Notes under the pieces: model-generated
What the model saw: the letters and a program-made list of their open reading frames with translations, nothing else
Databases searched by the model: none
Told to the model about the DNA's origin: nothing
Made by a program: the position numbers and the translations under genes
NCBI GenBank assembly: GCA_037013685.1
Contig: CM072899.1
Location: 5,498,479-5,562,478, forward strand
From: Acridotheres tristis
Taxonomy: Eukaryota; Chordata; Aves; Passeriformes; Sturnidae
DNA length: 64,000 bases
Direction: 5' to 3'
In this document: piece by piece, positions 1 to 13,941 of the stretch
Numbering within the stretch: position 1 is the stretch's first letter
How the letters are laid out: each line of letters opens with the position of its first letter

Positions 1-916
1 TTTTATTTTCCTGAAGTTTCTGTGGAACAGAAATTACTCTGCTGTTTAGAAGAGATAAGTAGAAAAGTCAGCTGTGGTCTAAATACTTTTCATTTTGTAC
101 AAATTCGTTTAGCCAATACAACATTTTATTATTAATCTAATTGAATTAGGTATTTTTTTTGACTTGGTGAGAAAATGCCCAGCATTTATATTGGCTCAGA
201 TGTGTATTCCAAACACAAATCTAGAAGATTCTGATAATGCATTGCAGTTGATTCAGTAAGTGACAATCAATCTCAATTTAAAAACAAACAAAAGATCTCA
301 AGCCCCAAATAATAATTGCCAACATTATGCTTTTTTTTTTTTAGTGTTCTGTATTCTGGGTGGCACAGGAGCCTTTGTCCAATAGGAGCAACATAAAAGG
401 GACACATAATTCTCATCACTTTTCCCAGTTTAGAAATTGCTACCCTGGAAATGCTTCTAGACTAGTGCAAATCTAAAATAAAAGGCAGTTTCAGGAACAT
501 CTGAGATCTGTCCCCAAAACTGAGTAATCTGTGATGCAGTAATACAAAGCATCCCCTGCTGTCAGAGTGATGGGAGAGGAGCTTAAAGAGTCCTTCACAT
601 CACTATTCCCAGAAGTTTTGATGTCTCTCTATTTTTAGTAGAATCAGAAGGTTCTGCATGGCCACAATTACTATTCCAATGCTCATACATGCTTAAAGGA
701 AGGTGCACATCTAAGCCCTAAAAAAACCTAAATGTTGGTGTGTTTGCACCAGCTTTTAAATTATTTGTTGGATTGGATATCCTTGAATAGCTACTAGTAT
801 TTAGAAATAGCTTTGTAACATTTTGAGGCTTGTTCTGGAGTTATGCTGATACATTTGAAGCCTTTTCACAAATCTTATCTATGTGAATTATAAGCACTTG
901 ATGTTTGCAATTACAG
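1..916 (+). other. SUCLG2: 3' part of an upstream SUCLG2 intron
   Basis: This is AT-rich non-coding sequence ending in the acceptor ...TTTGCAATTACAG at 916. The exon downstream begins mid-codon, so an upstream exon must exist outside the window. It holds short homopolymers, such as a T run near 332-342, but no open frame of note and no repeat I recognise. Confidence 0.85.
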
Positions 917-1059
917 TCAATGGAGCTGGACTTGCAATGGCAACGTGTGATATAATATCCCTGAATGGAGGAAAGCCAGCCAACTTCCTGGACCTGGGTG
1001 GAGGTGTGAAAGAAGCACAAGTCTATCAAGCATTCAAGCTACTGACTGCTGATCCAAAG
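917..1059 (+). CDS. SUCLG2: SUCLG2 third-from-last coding exon (succinyl-CoA ligase, GDP-forming, beta subunit, mitochondrial)
   Basis: This is an internal coding exon of the GTP-specific beta subunit of succinyl-CoA ligase, the matrix enzyme that converts succinyl-CoA, GDP and phosphate to succinate, CoA and GTP. Seen: the frame reads [14 protein letters not shown], then [19 protein letters not shown], and ends in LLTADPK. The first Val codon is split, with its G in the preceding exon (phase 1) after the acceptor ending TTACAG at 916. The exon ends on a whole Lys codon before the donor GTAAAA (phase 0). Family knowledge: NGAGLAMAT and the FLDLGGG loop belong to the C-terminal CoA-ligase domain that contacts the alpha subunit near its phosphohistidine. 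The Cys-Asp-Ile-Ile and [13 protein letters not shown] wording fits SUCLG2 rather than the ATP-specific paralogue SUCLA2, which has a GGGA-type loop. The exon is 143 bp. No frameshift or stop is seen, so the gene looks intact here. Confidence 0.96.
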
Positions 1060-3220
1060 GTAAAAATGTTGGATTTGGACTGGGAGCTTCCCTGTGCAGC
1101 AATAGGGCTGAGTAGGACCAGGAAAAGGGCACAGAAAAACCCAGATCGTGGTGAGAACTGAGGGTGAGTTCCTGAAGGGCTGATCTGGGAAGAAAATGAA
1201 TTCAATATGAACCACTGGACAGACTTTTGAGTTCCTGGTGAGTTGTGAGTGGGAACTTTCTCAAGGCAGTTCAACACAGAAGTGCAGGTGTGCTAATGCT
1301 GGGCATTGCAGTGCTGAACTCAGAACATCTCACTCCTAGAATGGAATTTGTGAGACTTAGATGCTTAAAATATCTTCCTAATAGTGTTGTGCCACAGCAG
1401 ACTGAGGAGAAAAATGGGAAAATTAAGCAAATAGCTAATTCTAAGGGCTGATTTGTACTCTTTTAAACTCAAGGTTTCCAAAATATCTGACTCTGCACTG
1501 CAGGATAATCTGTATTTAATTAACATTCCCAGGCTGGAATCATAGCCTGGAACATTCTGACACTTCCTTCTGCAGATGGAGCTGCAGTTGCTCTTTTCTT
1601 TTTTGAACAAGAGGAGAAGACATGAGTCTGTGTGTGCTGAGTAGAAGTTATTTCTAGAGACGAGTGTTGAGGTCGTTGGTCCCCTCTGCAGACAGAACTG
1701 GAGTATCTGCTGGGAGAATATTGATCAGGCGTGGGCTTTGGAGCAGAGCCAGCTGCCCATCCTGCCAACATGGAGTTATGCTTTTGTGTGCAGCCAGAAC
1801 CTCATTGCTGCTGATATTTTCACTAATGGAAATCTGTTGGAGGGCTTTGATCATCTTTCCCATCTCCTGTACCTAAGCATCACAGCTGAAGTCCCTGTTT
1901 CAACATATTGCTTCTTTTTGTGAATCTGGCTTCATCTCCTTTATATCATGTTTTCTGTGATTCCAGTCATTTTCCTCATGTTCATTGTGATGTGATACTA
2001 GCTTCTAAATGCCACCTTCCTGAGGCAATTACATTGCTGTAATTGTATGTTCTGTGCAGCACTAAGTGACAAAATGTTGTGGCTTTTCAAATAGAGGTGG
2101 ATATTGTTTGCAGCAAAATTTAGGAAGAGAATTTACAGTACAAAATAAGCACAGGTCAACTTCACACTGTAAGCTCTTTGCAGTTGTAACTCTCCCTGCA
2201 TATTTTTTAAGCACCTGGTACCTTGATGTCTCAAGTGTTTGTTGTTTGAGTTGCTCTGCAGTTCGTGCTTCATGTGATGATCTGGGTTTGCCTGAGATGT
2301 AATTTAGTTCTGAAACTCGGGTTAGTGGTAGAGAAGCAGGTGCAGTAAAGTCTCAGATACACAACTTAGCTGGTGATTATCACTGTGCTAAGTAGTTTCT
2401 ACTGTCTGCTGCAGCACAAACAGCAGGTATTAATTTTGGTGATGAAGCTTACTGAGTTTAAATAATTTTTAAGCAAAAAGGCATCCGAGTAGCTCTCAGC
2501 TATAGAACATCTGTATGCCCAGCATTTGACTTGTGGTTATATCCTTCTATTATACATTCTGCTTATACATTACTGCTTAACTATTTCCAACTGCATCCAC
2601 CAGGGCTGGAGAAGCTCTGCTGCTGAGAGAAAGCAAAAGGGGAGCATGGAAAGGACCTGGATTAGGCATTTATGCTGGGGCTGTGCCATTCCTGGCATTG
2701 ACTGGCTGGAGAGGCAGAAGGCAAAACATTTTATGTTTTCATTCTGTTCAGAAAATATAGCAAATGTCTGTAATTTTCTCTCCTGATACACCATGTCCAT
2801 TAGCTCACTAATATATAATCAGAAAATTGAATGAATCCTCTCTTTTCTTAACTAATGGTAGGGCTTCAGTCCCAAGAGTCTCTGTGGCTGATGCAGCATT
2901 CACAAATTGTATCTGGTCAGACATTTCCCTACGGCCTTTAACTTGATTCCCACTTGGTTTGATAAGATAAAAACTTGTTCTTGGGAACTTGAGATTCAGT
3001 TAATTTTTGTAAATATTCACATTTCTGGAGACTAAAGAAATAAAAAATAAACAAAAAAAAAGTTTTCAGGGCTGTAATATGGAGAATTGCTGTTTTTTAG
3101 TTGTGCTAGCAGAGTTAAGGATATTGCAGGAGATAAAATCTTCCAGAAGGAAAGGTTCAACTGCACTTTGAAAAAGATCTTTCTCTCTCTTTAGTTGTCT
3201 TTAAAATGTCTATTTGTATT

Positions 3221-3345
3221 AAATAAAAAAAAAAAAAACAAACAAACAAAACCCCACAAAAAACAGAAAACAAGAAAACAACCCCAAACAAATCAAAAAA
3301 CCACACAACATCCCCAACCCCCAGACAAACAAAATAAACAAATCA
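3221..3345. repeat. A-rich low-complexity tract with CCCC clusters
   Basis: It begins with an A14 run (3225-3238) and continues as about 110 bp of A and C words (CAAACAAACAAA, AAAACCCC, ACCCCCAGAC) with almost no G or T. It resembles a degenerate poly(A)/(CAAA)n low-complexity repeat. Similar tracts occur at 42.02 and 56.90 kb. No retrotransposed body is recognisable upstream of it. Confidence 0.75.
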
Positions 3346-6050
3346 AGGTATGCCATGATTTGATTTAGTGAAGCTGAGGATATTGGTTTTGGGAAAAGTG
3401 AAGATCTGGGCTGGTTTGCTGCTGGTTAATCTGTCAGCTGTCAGTGTCTATAATTCTTGGGTGGGGGGGAAAAAGTGTGAGGGTTTTTGTTGCAAAAGGT
3501 GATCCACTGGCTTTTGGATGGAAATGCTGTCCCTGGAGCCAGTGACCCTTTTTACACTCTGCTGGTCTTGTTTGCTATCTGCCATATCCAATACTTCCTA
3601 GGTTAGACAGGTCATTGCAATGGTTCTGAGTTCCTTTTTATTCACTGTCTAAATTCCAATTGCTTTTTAAAAATTTCTTTCTTCTTTTCTTTTCCTTCTT
3701 CCTGCCTGTCTTGTTTCTATAAGTTTGTGCTGTGCATCTGCTCTGGCAGGAAATGTACAGTCTTCCCTGGTTTTAGATACCAGCAGGAAAGGGAAAGATG
3801 GCTCAATTCTGACAGTTCAAGCTGCTGGGAGACACTGCAGGAGCTTCATTTATCCCCCTTTGTCCCACAGTGAAATAAAAGTGGTTGTTTCCTTTGGTAT
3901 TTCTGGGTGGTGCCTGGCTCTCCCCTTCATGTGTGAATTCCTGCTTCAGGCATCCCCACAAAGTCCTCATCCCTGGGTGCTCTCACATCCTTGCCAAGCT
4001 TCACAGCTACTTGTTTTTGTTCATGCTGAAGACCTGGTTACCATATGATGACTGTTCATAGGACTCAACAAGGTTTTTTGGAAAGGCTAAAGCTGAAAAA
4101 AGTATCTGCTCCCTGATGGATCTCCATGGGCTGCAGGGGAATCTTGGCCCTGGTGCCTGGGCAGTTCCTGCCCCTCCTCCTTCACTGACACTGCTGCCTG
4201 CAGGGCTGTTCCTCTCCAATTCTCACTGCTCTCTCCAGCTCTGTTTTGAAGCTTTCTGTGTCCTTCTTAACTCTGTTATCCTAGAGGTGATGCCACTGTC
4301 CCTGATGGGCTCAGGCTCCATTTCAGAGCTGGTGGCATTGGCTCCATTGGACATGGGGGAAGCTCCTGGCAGCTCCTCAAGAAGCCACCACTTATCCCCT
4401 GCCACCAGAACCTGGCCTCACAAACTCATACAAAACCAACTAAGCTGTGAGCAGGTTTGTTTTACCATCAGCACACTCTAGCCCTGATCTTAGCAGTGGA
4501 TTCCCATTAGAAAGTGTCACTGAAGCACAGGCAGTTAAAGGCCAACATGGTTTGTTGTTCTTTTTCTCCTTTTCCCACTAAAGTTCCTTTGAAAACCTTT
4601 TCTGAAGCCTGTCATTGATGATAGGACTAAAGACTCACCAAATCAATTGATGTTAACAAGTGCTGGCTTGCTATTTAGGCAAAATATTATTGACAGAAAG
4701 ACAAATGTTTCTCAGGAAAACATATTCCATATTGACCCCTGTTAGCTCATATCCAGAGAATAATTCATATCAAACAGACACAAGACTTTATGTTTTTTCT
4801 TGAGCAATTATCTAGTCCAAATTCAGATTATTATCTTAATTATAGGGCATAGACAATCATTCCTGTCACCTTGCTTTGCCTGTGTATGTTCAGGTGTATC
4901 TCTGTGCCCACACCATTGGCACTGATGTGTCTCACTGCTGTGTGTCAAGCAGAGGTTTTGGGGCTTTTGTTTTCCAGGCATCTGAGGGAGTGACCAGAAT
5001 TTTGAAAGAGGATATCATTAAACAATAACTTTGCAATTCACTTCTTTTCCAGCTCTGTTTGGTGTGAAAGTAATACAGTTTATACATCCTTATTATACAA
5101 GACATTTTTATCACCAGTTTATCCTTTTGGCTTCAGGGATTTTTAGTATTAGCTTTCTTAACATTTGCAGTCTGTTATGTGGGAACAGAAGGAATAACAT
5201 TATACTGAGAGGAAGAATTTGGGGTATTCATTTCTTAGATTTCAGAAATAAAAATAATGTTGCCATGTATAATGTATTTGATCTTTATTTCAGGTAATTA
5301 ATTTAAAATTGAGTGAGCTAGGAAATAAGGATTAAGAGCAGCAAAGAAGTGTGGCTGTATAGGGTAGCTGTTCTGAAAATACTGCAGCCAAAAAACGTGG
5401 TTGAGTCCTACAGCAGTTTATTATAGAATTTATAGGCTATCCAACACCACAAGTTTTTAAGGACTAGCTAAACAAGCAATTATCCAGGAAGTTTCAGGGA
5501 GAGTTGATCCTGCCTTGGAGCCAGTGAATGGTCTGGAGCTTCCTTCCTGTGTTTCAGAGCAGCTCTAAACATAAAGCTGTGATTGGTAATTTTGTAAGAG
5601 CAATAATGTCTTGACTCTGGAAGTTTAAGATTAGTCTCATAAAATGACAGTTTGTGGAGGTAGAAAATACCTATTATGGCACAGAAATATCTTGAAAAGC
5701 TGGGTAAAGTTCCCAAAAGCATATTGTGGTTTTTGTCTCAGAAATTTGTACAAGTATTTTGCCTTTAGACAATGGAGAAGCTCATGATTCTTTTAAAGAT
5801 ACTTTGGTTCTGAGTTTATAGGAGTAATTTAGGAATTTCCCCACATTTTTAATTAGCTCTGCACTGGGGAGAATATACAGACTAATAGAACTATAGCAAG
5901 TATTCTTTTTTAATGTCCCTTTGCAGTTTTGCAGAATTAATATGAAATGACTATTCCTCTTTTAAAACACTTTAATTATTGAAAAGTCAGTCTTTCATTT
6001 CACTGAGGCAGACTGATAGCATATTGACAATATTTATGAAAATGGGAGGA

Positions 6051-6077
6051 CAATTATGCATTTAAAATGCATAATTG
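6051..6077. repeat. Near-perfect palindrome: 13-bp arms around one base
   Basis: CAATTATGCATTT (6051-6063), a central A, then AAATGCATAATTG (6065-6077). Outside it, GACAATT (6049-6055) pairs again with AATTGTC (6078-6084). It carries two ATGCAT motifs and lies in the giant SUCLG2 intron. Confidence 0.95.
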
Positions 6078-9000
6078 AATTGTCTTGATTTATAACCAAA
6101 AGTAAAATATTTTTCAAGAGCATGTGTATTATTGAGTCCTAAGTAATTGATATGTAAATATACTTTAACATGAATCTGCCATTATTTATGGGCACTGACA
6201 AGCTGAATGCCTTTTGGCATTTTATAGTAGGCTATAATGCATCCTGAAAACTGGATATGAAAGTAAAATTCCTAAGCAAGAGGAAAACTTCCTTTGTGGC
6301 AGAATAGGGAAAATTCACAAATGTTTTCGTAGATGGTAAATGCTGGCAGATTTGTGGAAGAGCTGTTAGGTTTGGATGGAACTTGAAGATCTTGTGTGCT
6401 AATGATGCTCTGTGTAGTGCTGTCCCTTCTAAAACAGGGAAAGGAGAGCTGGAATTTCCATTTTCCTTTTCCTTGGAGCACAGACAGCATTGCCCTCCTG
6501 AGACAGCTGCTCTGTGGGTAATTAGAATTCAGTTGTTGCATTTTCCTGCTTCTTTGGAGGTGTGCTTGATTAGTGCTCAGAGTGAGAGAGGATTTTGTTT
6601 TTGGCTGTGGCTGGAGAATGTGGATTTCCTTGGCCTCCCCTGGTGAGCTGGGGTTGTGGGAAGTGTTTGGGGAGGACATAGGAATGGTTCTGGGACCTGT
6701 TCTTGGAATGTCACAGCCTGGTGTCACCATCTCACTCCAAAGCAGGGCCCCAGCTGGGAGCTGATGGATCCAGGCAGTAAATCTCCATCCTGGACACCTT
6801 CCCAGCACCCCTGACTGCCAAAGCCCTGATGTCATGTCCAGGCTGTGCAGGTATCTCTGCACGTCTTGGATTGCCCAGTTAAAGGAAATGCCGTGTAAAA
6901 TACATCAGGAAAGTGTTTAATCCTTCACTGGGATTTCCAAATTGATTAAATTTTGAAAATTTATATGACTCATTTCACAATTAGCGAGGATAAAAAGAGA
7001 AGATATTTTGGGAAAGTCAATTTGGTAGTTCATCTTCGTGAGATGAGTAATTTATTGTGAATCTACTTTTAGATCATCTGTCTAGCACATGTACAGGAGA
7101 ATGAAAGACAAATAATCTGATAATACAGGTAGGAAATAGTATATTAAAAGAAAAGTTGTAGGTGTCCTTACTTAAACTCTTCTTTAGAGAAAACTGCATT
7201 TTAATTCTCATTATTTTTAAGTGGGTGTTATGGCAGTCTAGGAAAGTGTTTGTTCTTTCAATCAAAATGAAGAAATTTAATCACCTTGCCTCCATCTGTT
7301 CCTGATAAACTGGTCCAGATGATGAAATATGTATCTTGGGTAGGTGTTTTCAGCCATTTGTGCTGGATTAGGCACACTCTTGTGACAGTGAAATAAATAA
7401 CAACTGGTTTTACTTATCATTTCAGAAGCAGCCTGGATGGATAGAGCACAGGTAGAAAGGATTTCATATTTTTCTTATTGATAAGACTCAATTTGGGGAA
7501 AAAGAAGGTAAACCATGACAAAATTAACGAGCATTCTCCCATCATAAAATTATCTTTTAATGACAGAAGGGCCTGAAGATATTGCTAAGATTTTTAGAGT
7601 AAAGATACATTTTTTTTTTTTAAGGGTATCATAGAGTGATGGAAAAGATTTGGAAAAGACATAAATTGTTTAAAATACAGCTTAATGAAAAAGGACAAAA
7701 GCTATTTCTCTTGAATCTCTGTTTTGCTTCAGGTAGGATTGAATTATTTCACAGCTTCATATTAATGCTCAGATTCAACAAGAATTCAAACCTGTTTCAA
7801 GTTTTAATATTTTACTATCTATTATTCTGAGTGGATTGATAAAGCTGAAATAAATGAGTCTATTCACTTTTAAAGCTTATAATGTGCTTAAGTAGTTGGC
7901 ACATCAAGTCCACATTTACCACAAATGAGTAGCTCTTAGTCTTTTTTGCTCCAGGTTTGGTTTCATCTTCCAATAAAAAACTGGCCTCTCATAGGAAGAT
8001 AAACTTACTCCTGTTTCTCAAAAGAGGTTGCATTTTTTGTACCTGTCACACTCAGCAGTCTCTGAGGTGTTTTCTTTAGGGCACTGTGAAAAGTGAACTG
8101 TTTATTTCTTTTAGTGCCCCTAGTTCTGTTAGCAACCTGCAGAAAACAGAAATTATTCTGTTTCCCTCTCCCAGGGGCCAGTTCTGTCCTGTTAGCAGCC
8201 TGGGGTGTTTTTAGGAATATTCCCAACATCTCCCCACAGTCCCTTCTGCTGCTCAGGGGTTCTGCTGATTGGGTTCTCCAAGAGTTGTGTAAACTTTGAG
8301 TAAGGAATAATAAGGAATAATGGAGTGTGGAGTCTGTGTAAAGCAGGGTGTAAGAGATGAGATCTGCAGAAAGAACCACTTCAGTCAGAGCTGGGCAGAG
8401 CCTGGGGACTGTCTCTGTGAGTATACAGGATTTTGTGGGTTTCACACAGTTATGGTCATACACCAAACCTGAGCTATCCTGGTTTATATTTATATAAAAT
8501 ATATATTTTATTTATATATGCTGAGCACATATAAACATTATGTGCTGTTTGTGTCAGGTGCAGTGAGCACGTGTCAGCCACTTGATCCTTCAATGACTTT
8601 GGTTTGAAATATAGATGTAATGTATTTACATTTATAGCCCTGAGCTTAACCAACTTTTCCAATATTCTTTACACTCCTACAGTCTTTCCCTACCTTTGGG
8701 GAAGGGAATACTCTTCCTGTGGGTGTTCATTCATTCTGTAAGCTTTTCTCTCTATATTAAACATCCTCACGTGGTTGTTTTTCTGTCCCAAACACCATAG
8801 CAGATTCTGGCTTAACTCTGGTGAGCAGAAAGCAGGACATTTTTGCTGCTCTATTTTTCCACTCCTTTTGTGACAACTCAAAAGGACAACTCTGTCCCCT
8901 TTGTTCAACAGAATTGAACTCTTGTTTGCCATGTGGGTACCTCTAAAAACACAGGAGGGGAAAGTAGTCTTAAATATCTGTATTTAAGGAATGCATTCCT

Positions 9001-12000
9001 CTCCATTATTAAAATGACAATATGGATTCTTTTCTAAAATGTGGGCATAAAACCCTTTGAATTGCAGGTAGACAACCACACATTTTAGAGGAAGAGAAGT
9101 GTCTCAAGGAAAAGAGCTAAAAACTTAGTTTTTCATAATATTTTTAATGGAAAAAGGTTAAACCATTTTGAGCCCAATTACTTGGAAAATTCCAACTAAA
9201 AGACAATTAGTGCCTATATGTGGAAAGACAGGTGGGTAATGTCTGGCCAAATAGGTTTTGCTGAAATTTCCAAGATTATTCAGATGTTTTCAGCAGAAAA
9301 ATACCAAACATTTAAAAGATTTTTTTTCCCCCAAGCAATTAGAGGAGTTGATTAGGAATAAGGTAGCCTTACTTGTTGCAAATAGTCTTATAATTTCTTC
9401 TTGTTGGCCAGGATGGAGCAGGTATTGTGCTACTGCAGCTATTCCAAATGAATTTAAAGGACATTTGACTGCTTTTACAAAACCATTTTGACCTTGAATC
9501 TTGTGCTATGGCTGTCATATTCTTCTACCTTTGCATCCAGATTTTACTCACCAAATAAGTAGAGGGAAAAGAGAACTTTCTTTTTAATTTTTACACGCAG
9601 TTTGCTATGGTGAAGGTGAGTAAATCTGCAGGCCTATACCTGACTGCTGCTCTGACACAACTTGTGTGCAGTTTCCACAGCCTGATTTGTATGCAGTGCT
9701 GGCTGTTGCTGTACTTTAGAAACCATTTCTAATTATTTAAGGGTAAGCCTGAGTAACCAAAGAGCTGCAGAGCACCAGATGTTCATTCCCTGGGAACATG
9801 GGGGAGAAGGAGCCTCTCTTGCTGCAAATAAAACTGCTCAGGGCAGAGGAGCTGGAGCTGTTGTGGCTCCCACCATTCTCTGCCGTCCTCCCCCAAATAA
9901 TTCTGCAGTGCCTCCGTGCAGGAAGCACAGCAATCCTGCTATCAGTGCCAGAAAATTGGATTTCTGGGTGGCTGACAGGTGAGCTGACCATGGAAGTCAA
10001 TATTCACCAGAAAAGGGAATGAAATCTGCACCTTCAGACAGGGCCCTGCTGAGAAGGTTGTTCAGCAAAAGTGTGCATAAAACTCTGTCCTGAGTGAGTG
10101 ATGCCAACCCTGTGATTAAAGCAAGAACCTTTGCATAAACTATGGATGGCACTTGTGAATGGTAGATTTGGAATTAATAGTGATAGCATGGGAAAAGAGT
10201 AAAAACATCTCATTAAGAAAATAGATTATGTACATGCTTATGTGGTGCAGGTTTTAATCTAGATAAGATTAAAACTTGAAAACGCTGAGGATTTCTTTTT
10301 TCTTAACTAAATCTTGATTAAGTCAACCTCCCAGAATACTGTTATGGGCCTGTTACTGGCAAAAAAAGAAGAATCAGTTATTGGGTAGAAATGAATGAAT
10401 GTGCAGAGTCAATATTTTATAGTAGGTGGCGAAAGTTGAATGCCTGATGCCCAGCAAATCATTTGATTTAAAGGTTTGAGACTGCAATGCTTGACTTCTC
10501 ATTGAAGAAATATAAAGGAGCAAATTACTATTTGCTGAAAAGTCACAGAAACCGTATCAGAATTGTTTAGTTCCTGCTGCTCCCTGGAGGTTTTCCTCTT
10601 CAACCATTGATTGAGTATGTGCTCTCTGAATTGTGAAGGATTTGCCTTTAATCAAAACTTCCATGAGGCTCTGCACAGTTGTTCTGGGATTTTTGTGTGT
10701 ATTACTTTGAGGGAATCTCAAATACATTTTTGTTTTCACTTAGTCATACAAACTGTGGAAGTAATTGAACTGAAAAGATAAAAACAATTAGAGCAAGGAT
10801 GGTGTCTACATATCAGCAGCATTCCTTTAATTCTCTGAATAATGCTGAACATCTGTTGAACTTCCATAAGAAAAGCAGATGGGTTCAGCCTTGCCCCTGA
10901 CCAGTGGAAGAGCTTCCACCTTACTGACCACTGCAGTGTGAGGTTTTTCATCAAAGAACTTCCTTCTGCCACTTGGTCAGCTCTGTCATTCCCTTCTGTC
11001 ATGAACTACTGGGAGGTTTTTTTTCAAATCCAAGGAAATAAAAAAGTATTTGTGTCGTGTGTGAATATGTTTTTATCTTTAACGTCCTCAAAAAAAAAAA
11101 GAAAAAAATCTAGAGAGAGATTTTCTGCAGCTCAATCCTATTAGGGATAAAATGTGTTGCCCTCTTCCACCCTTTGTTTGACCCCTGATTTGGTATTTCA
11201 TTTATTTTTCAGTCTTTCTGAGTACAGTGTTTTAGCGCACAGCACTCCGGAGCGCTCACCATAAAAAGCTGGCCACTAAACTTCCATTATTCATAATTTA
11301 CCATTTCAAACCAAAGGAGAAAATCTGTCACAAGTTTGATTTCAGTAGAAATCATTATTAATATTCTGCTGGTACTTGTGCTGCAGTTCTGTATGCTGAG
11401 AGAGATTCCCTTTCTATGAAGTTGAGCAATACCAACACAAGATTGTCCCAGCAAGCTAAGAAGAGCAACTCCACTCTTGAATTCTCAGGTGCAGCATCTT
11501 GGCATATAAATCAAACCCTGAATAATTCTAGTGCCAACTTCTTGGTCAAAATCTCAGCCCTGGTGTTGAATTTAATTACACGGTGGATAAAGAGCATGAA
11601 GTACTTCCATGTTATTTAGGAAAATGTGGTCATGACTACTAAATAGCTTTTACTATTCCCTGAACTGGTACAGGGATAATTGTTTATCACTCACCAAGTC
11701 CCTCATTTTCTTACTTCTTGCAATCAGAAGTGCTGTAAGGCCCCAGAGTCACAATATCACCCTCAGCAGAGGAAGATGATGCTTATCAGAAATCAGGGGA
11801 ACTTGGAATCAAGCTAAGAGTGCTTCAAAAGTGGGGCTCTCCTCCCTGTCTTAAGAGAAGAGAAAGAAAACTTCAGTGCAAATGATTGTGCTGTCTCGAT
11901 TCCTTCTCTGTTTTTGATGTACTTTCATCAGCTTATTTGCTCTACAATAAAATGCTGCAAATGAATTATTGTAATATAAAAGACAATGCTTTTTTGGTCA

Positions 12001-13810
12001 GCTCTTCCTTCTCTAGAGGTGCATTTTATATGCTAATGCAATTTTTTGGTTACTTTGGGGAATTGTATTTGCAGAAAGCAGGGATTTGTTTAGGAAGTCA
12101 AATATTCCACTCCATTTTCACACTGAGGAGGAGGGGTTGGTTGGGTTGTTTTTCTGGGATTTTTTAAGCATTTGTCAGGCCAGAGCAGCTCTAGAGGCTT
12201 TAAGTAAAGTGCTGATTGCCCTGTCAATCAGGGTGCTGAGGAACTGGGAACTTCACAGATTGATGCTTGACAGAATAATTAGAAAACTGTCACTTGAAGT
12301 AACCACTCTGGTGTTCCCTAAAGAAATGTGCTGGTGCCAAATGTGTGCTGTCCAGATCTAGAGGTTAAATGTTCAGTAAGACAAAACATAGCATGTCACC
12401 AGAGAAAATTACTTCCAACATGCTGGGGAAGTGATGCTCCTCAAGTCCCTAAACAGGGACTACACAGTTTATTGAGCTTACCTGCTTTGATCTTGCTCAT
12501 GTATTCAAGAGCTTTTCAGCCCTGAACAAGGGGGTTTAACTTGGTAACCCACTGAGGCATTATCTAACATTTTAGATAGCGGAGGGTCTGGAAAGGTTGG
12601 AGGCAAAAGCACTTAAAGCTGTAAAAATATTTTCCAGTTCTGGAAAGGTTTTAAGGCAATTCTCTGAGTATTTTTGTGTACTTTTCACTTAAAATAAATG
12701 GAGGCAGGTAAAATCAAGTTTCTTTCTTAATCCCTAGCTCTTAAAGAAACTCGGGGTTTTTTTCCTGATTTGGGTTAGTTTGGAGGCTGCTCTGAGGAGC
12801 ACAGGACAGAACTGTGACATTTATGTGCTTTGGTTTTCCCTTGTGTTAGTGCTGCATGGTCTGTGTGGGGGCTGGGCTGTCAAGACTTCCAGGAATCAGT
12901 TGTGGAATCTCAGGCTGGAAAGATCCAAGGAGGGTCTCTCCCAGGAAGTTTTTATGCTAGAAAGCTGTGGTCCAAAATAAACAAAGTAAATTTACCTTTA
13001 TCAACCACATTTGCATAGCCATTGAGTTGAGGTTTACATAATTTGTAGCTTGGAGTTTATTTTAAGGTGTAAGGGGCTTTTTCAGTATTCTACCTAAATT
13101 CCTAGTGGAGTCTCCAAGTAGTAAATACAAAGAATAATTCAAGATTTTGATTGAAAGCAGACACTTTCCTATTGCTATGGAATTTTGTAGGAAGATTTGC
13201 TTTATTTTGTCACTCCAATGCTTAAGATCACTTCATATGTGAGAGTGGTTTCCTGATTTGCTGTTATCCGTAGGGCTGAATCTTGAATTGTGCAATTCTC
13301 CTGACAAGGAAAAACTGCTTCAATAAGTTAGAATGAGTGAGTTGCAGATGCTCAGGTTGCATTTCTCAACACTCACACTGGAGCTGCTGAGACTGTGTTT
13401 GCAGTGGATCTGTCAATCAGAAGTGCAAGTGTCTTTTTCTTTGAACATTACAGATACTGAAGGTCAGTGCTTCTATGGATTTAACTGAGAATAATTTTGA
13501 AATTTCTGTTTTCAGAGTTGGAGATGAAATTTTAGAACTGCCATAGAGAGGGAATAAGTTTTATTTCCATGAGAAGCCAAGGTCTGATTCTCTCCTCAGT
13601 GAGATATTTCTATTATTTATAAATCTCCTGGTACTGGAGTGTTAGTGCTGGTTTGCAATTATTTACTAAAATCATATTAGATCCTTAATACCTGTTTAGC
13701 TCTTTTCTGTGCAGTGTGAATTGAACAGATCTTTTTTTTCCCCTAGGTGATGCACCTATGCAGTTATGCACATGCACAGAGCCTGAAGCAGTGTTCACTG
13801 TGTGCACACT

Positions 13811-13941
13811 GAAGTCTCCAAGGATGGGTTGGATGGGTCTTGGAGCAGCCTGGGATAGTGGAAGGTGCCTCTGCCCATGGCAGGAGGTGGAATGAGATGA
13901 GTTTTAAGGTTCCATCCAGCCCATTCAGTGATTCATTCTAG
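13811..13941 (+). mobile_element. CR1 LINE fragment, 3' end
   Basis: Words typical of the avian CR1 3' end appear in order: GGTTGGATGGGTCTTGGAGC, AGCCTGGGATAGTGGAAGGT, CTGCCCATGGCAGGAGGTGG, then AAGGTTCCATCCAGCCCATT and a decayed ATTC terminal motif. The orientation is sense on the + strand. It is heavily 5'-truncated, as is usual for CR1. Confidence 0.88.

Noticed and set aside
6272..6862. 196-residue minus-strand open frame in the giant intron
   Set aside because: Low-complexity Ser/Pro/Gln composition with no recognisable motif. I could not link it to any family or exon structure.
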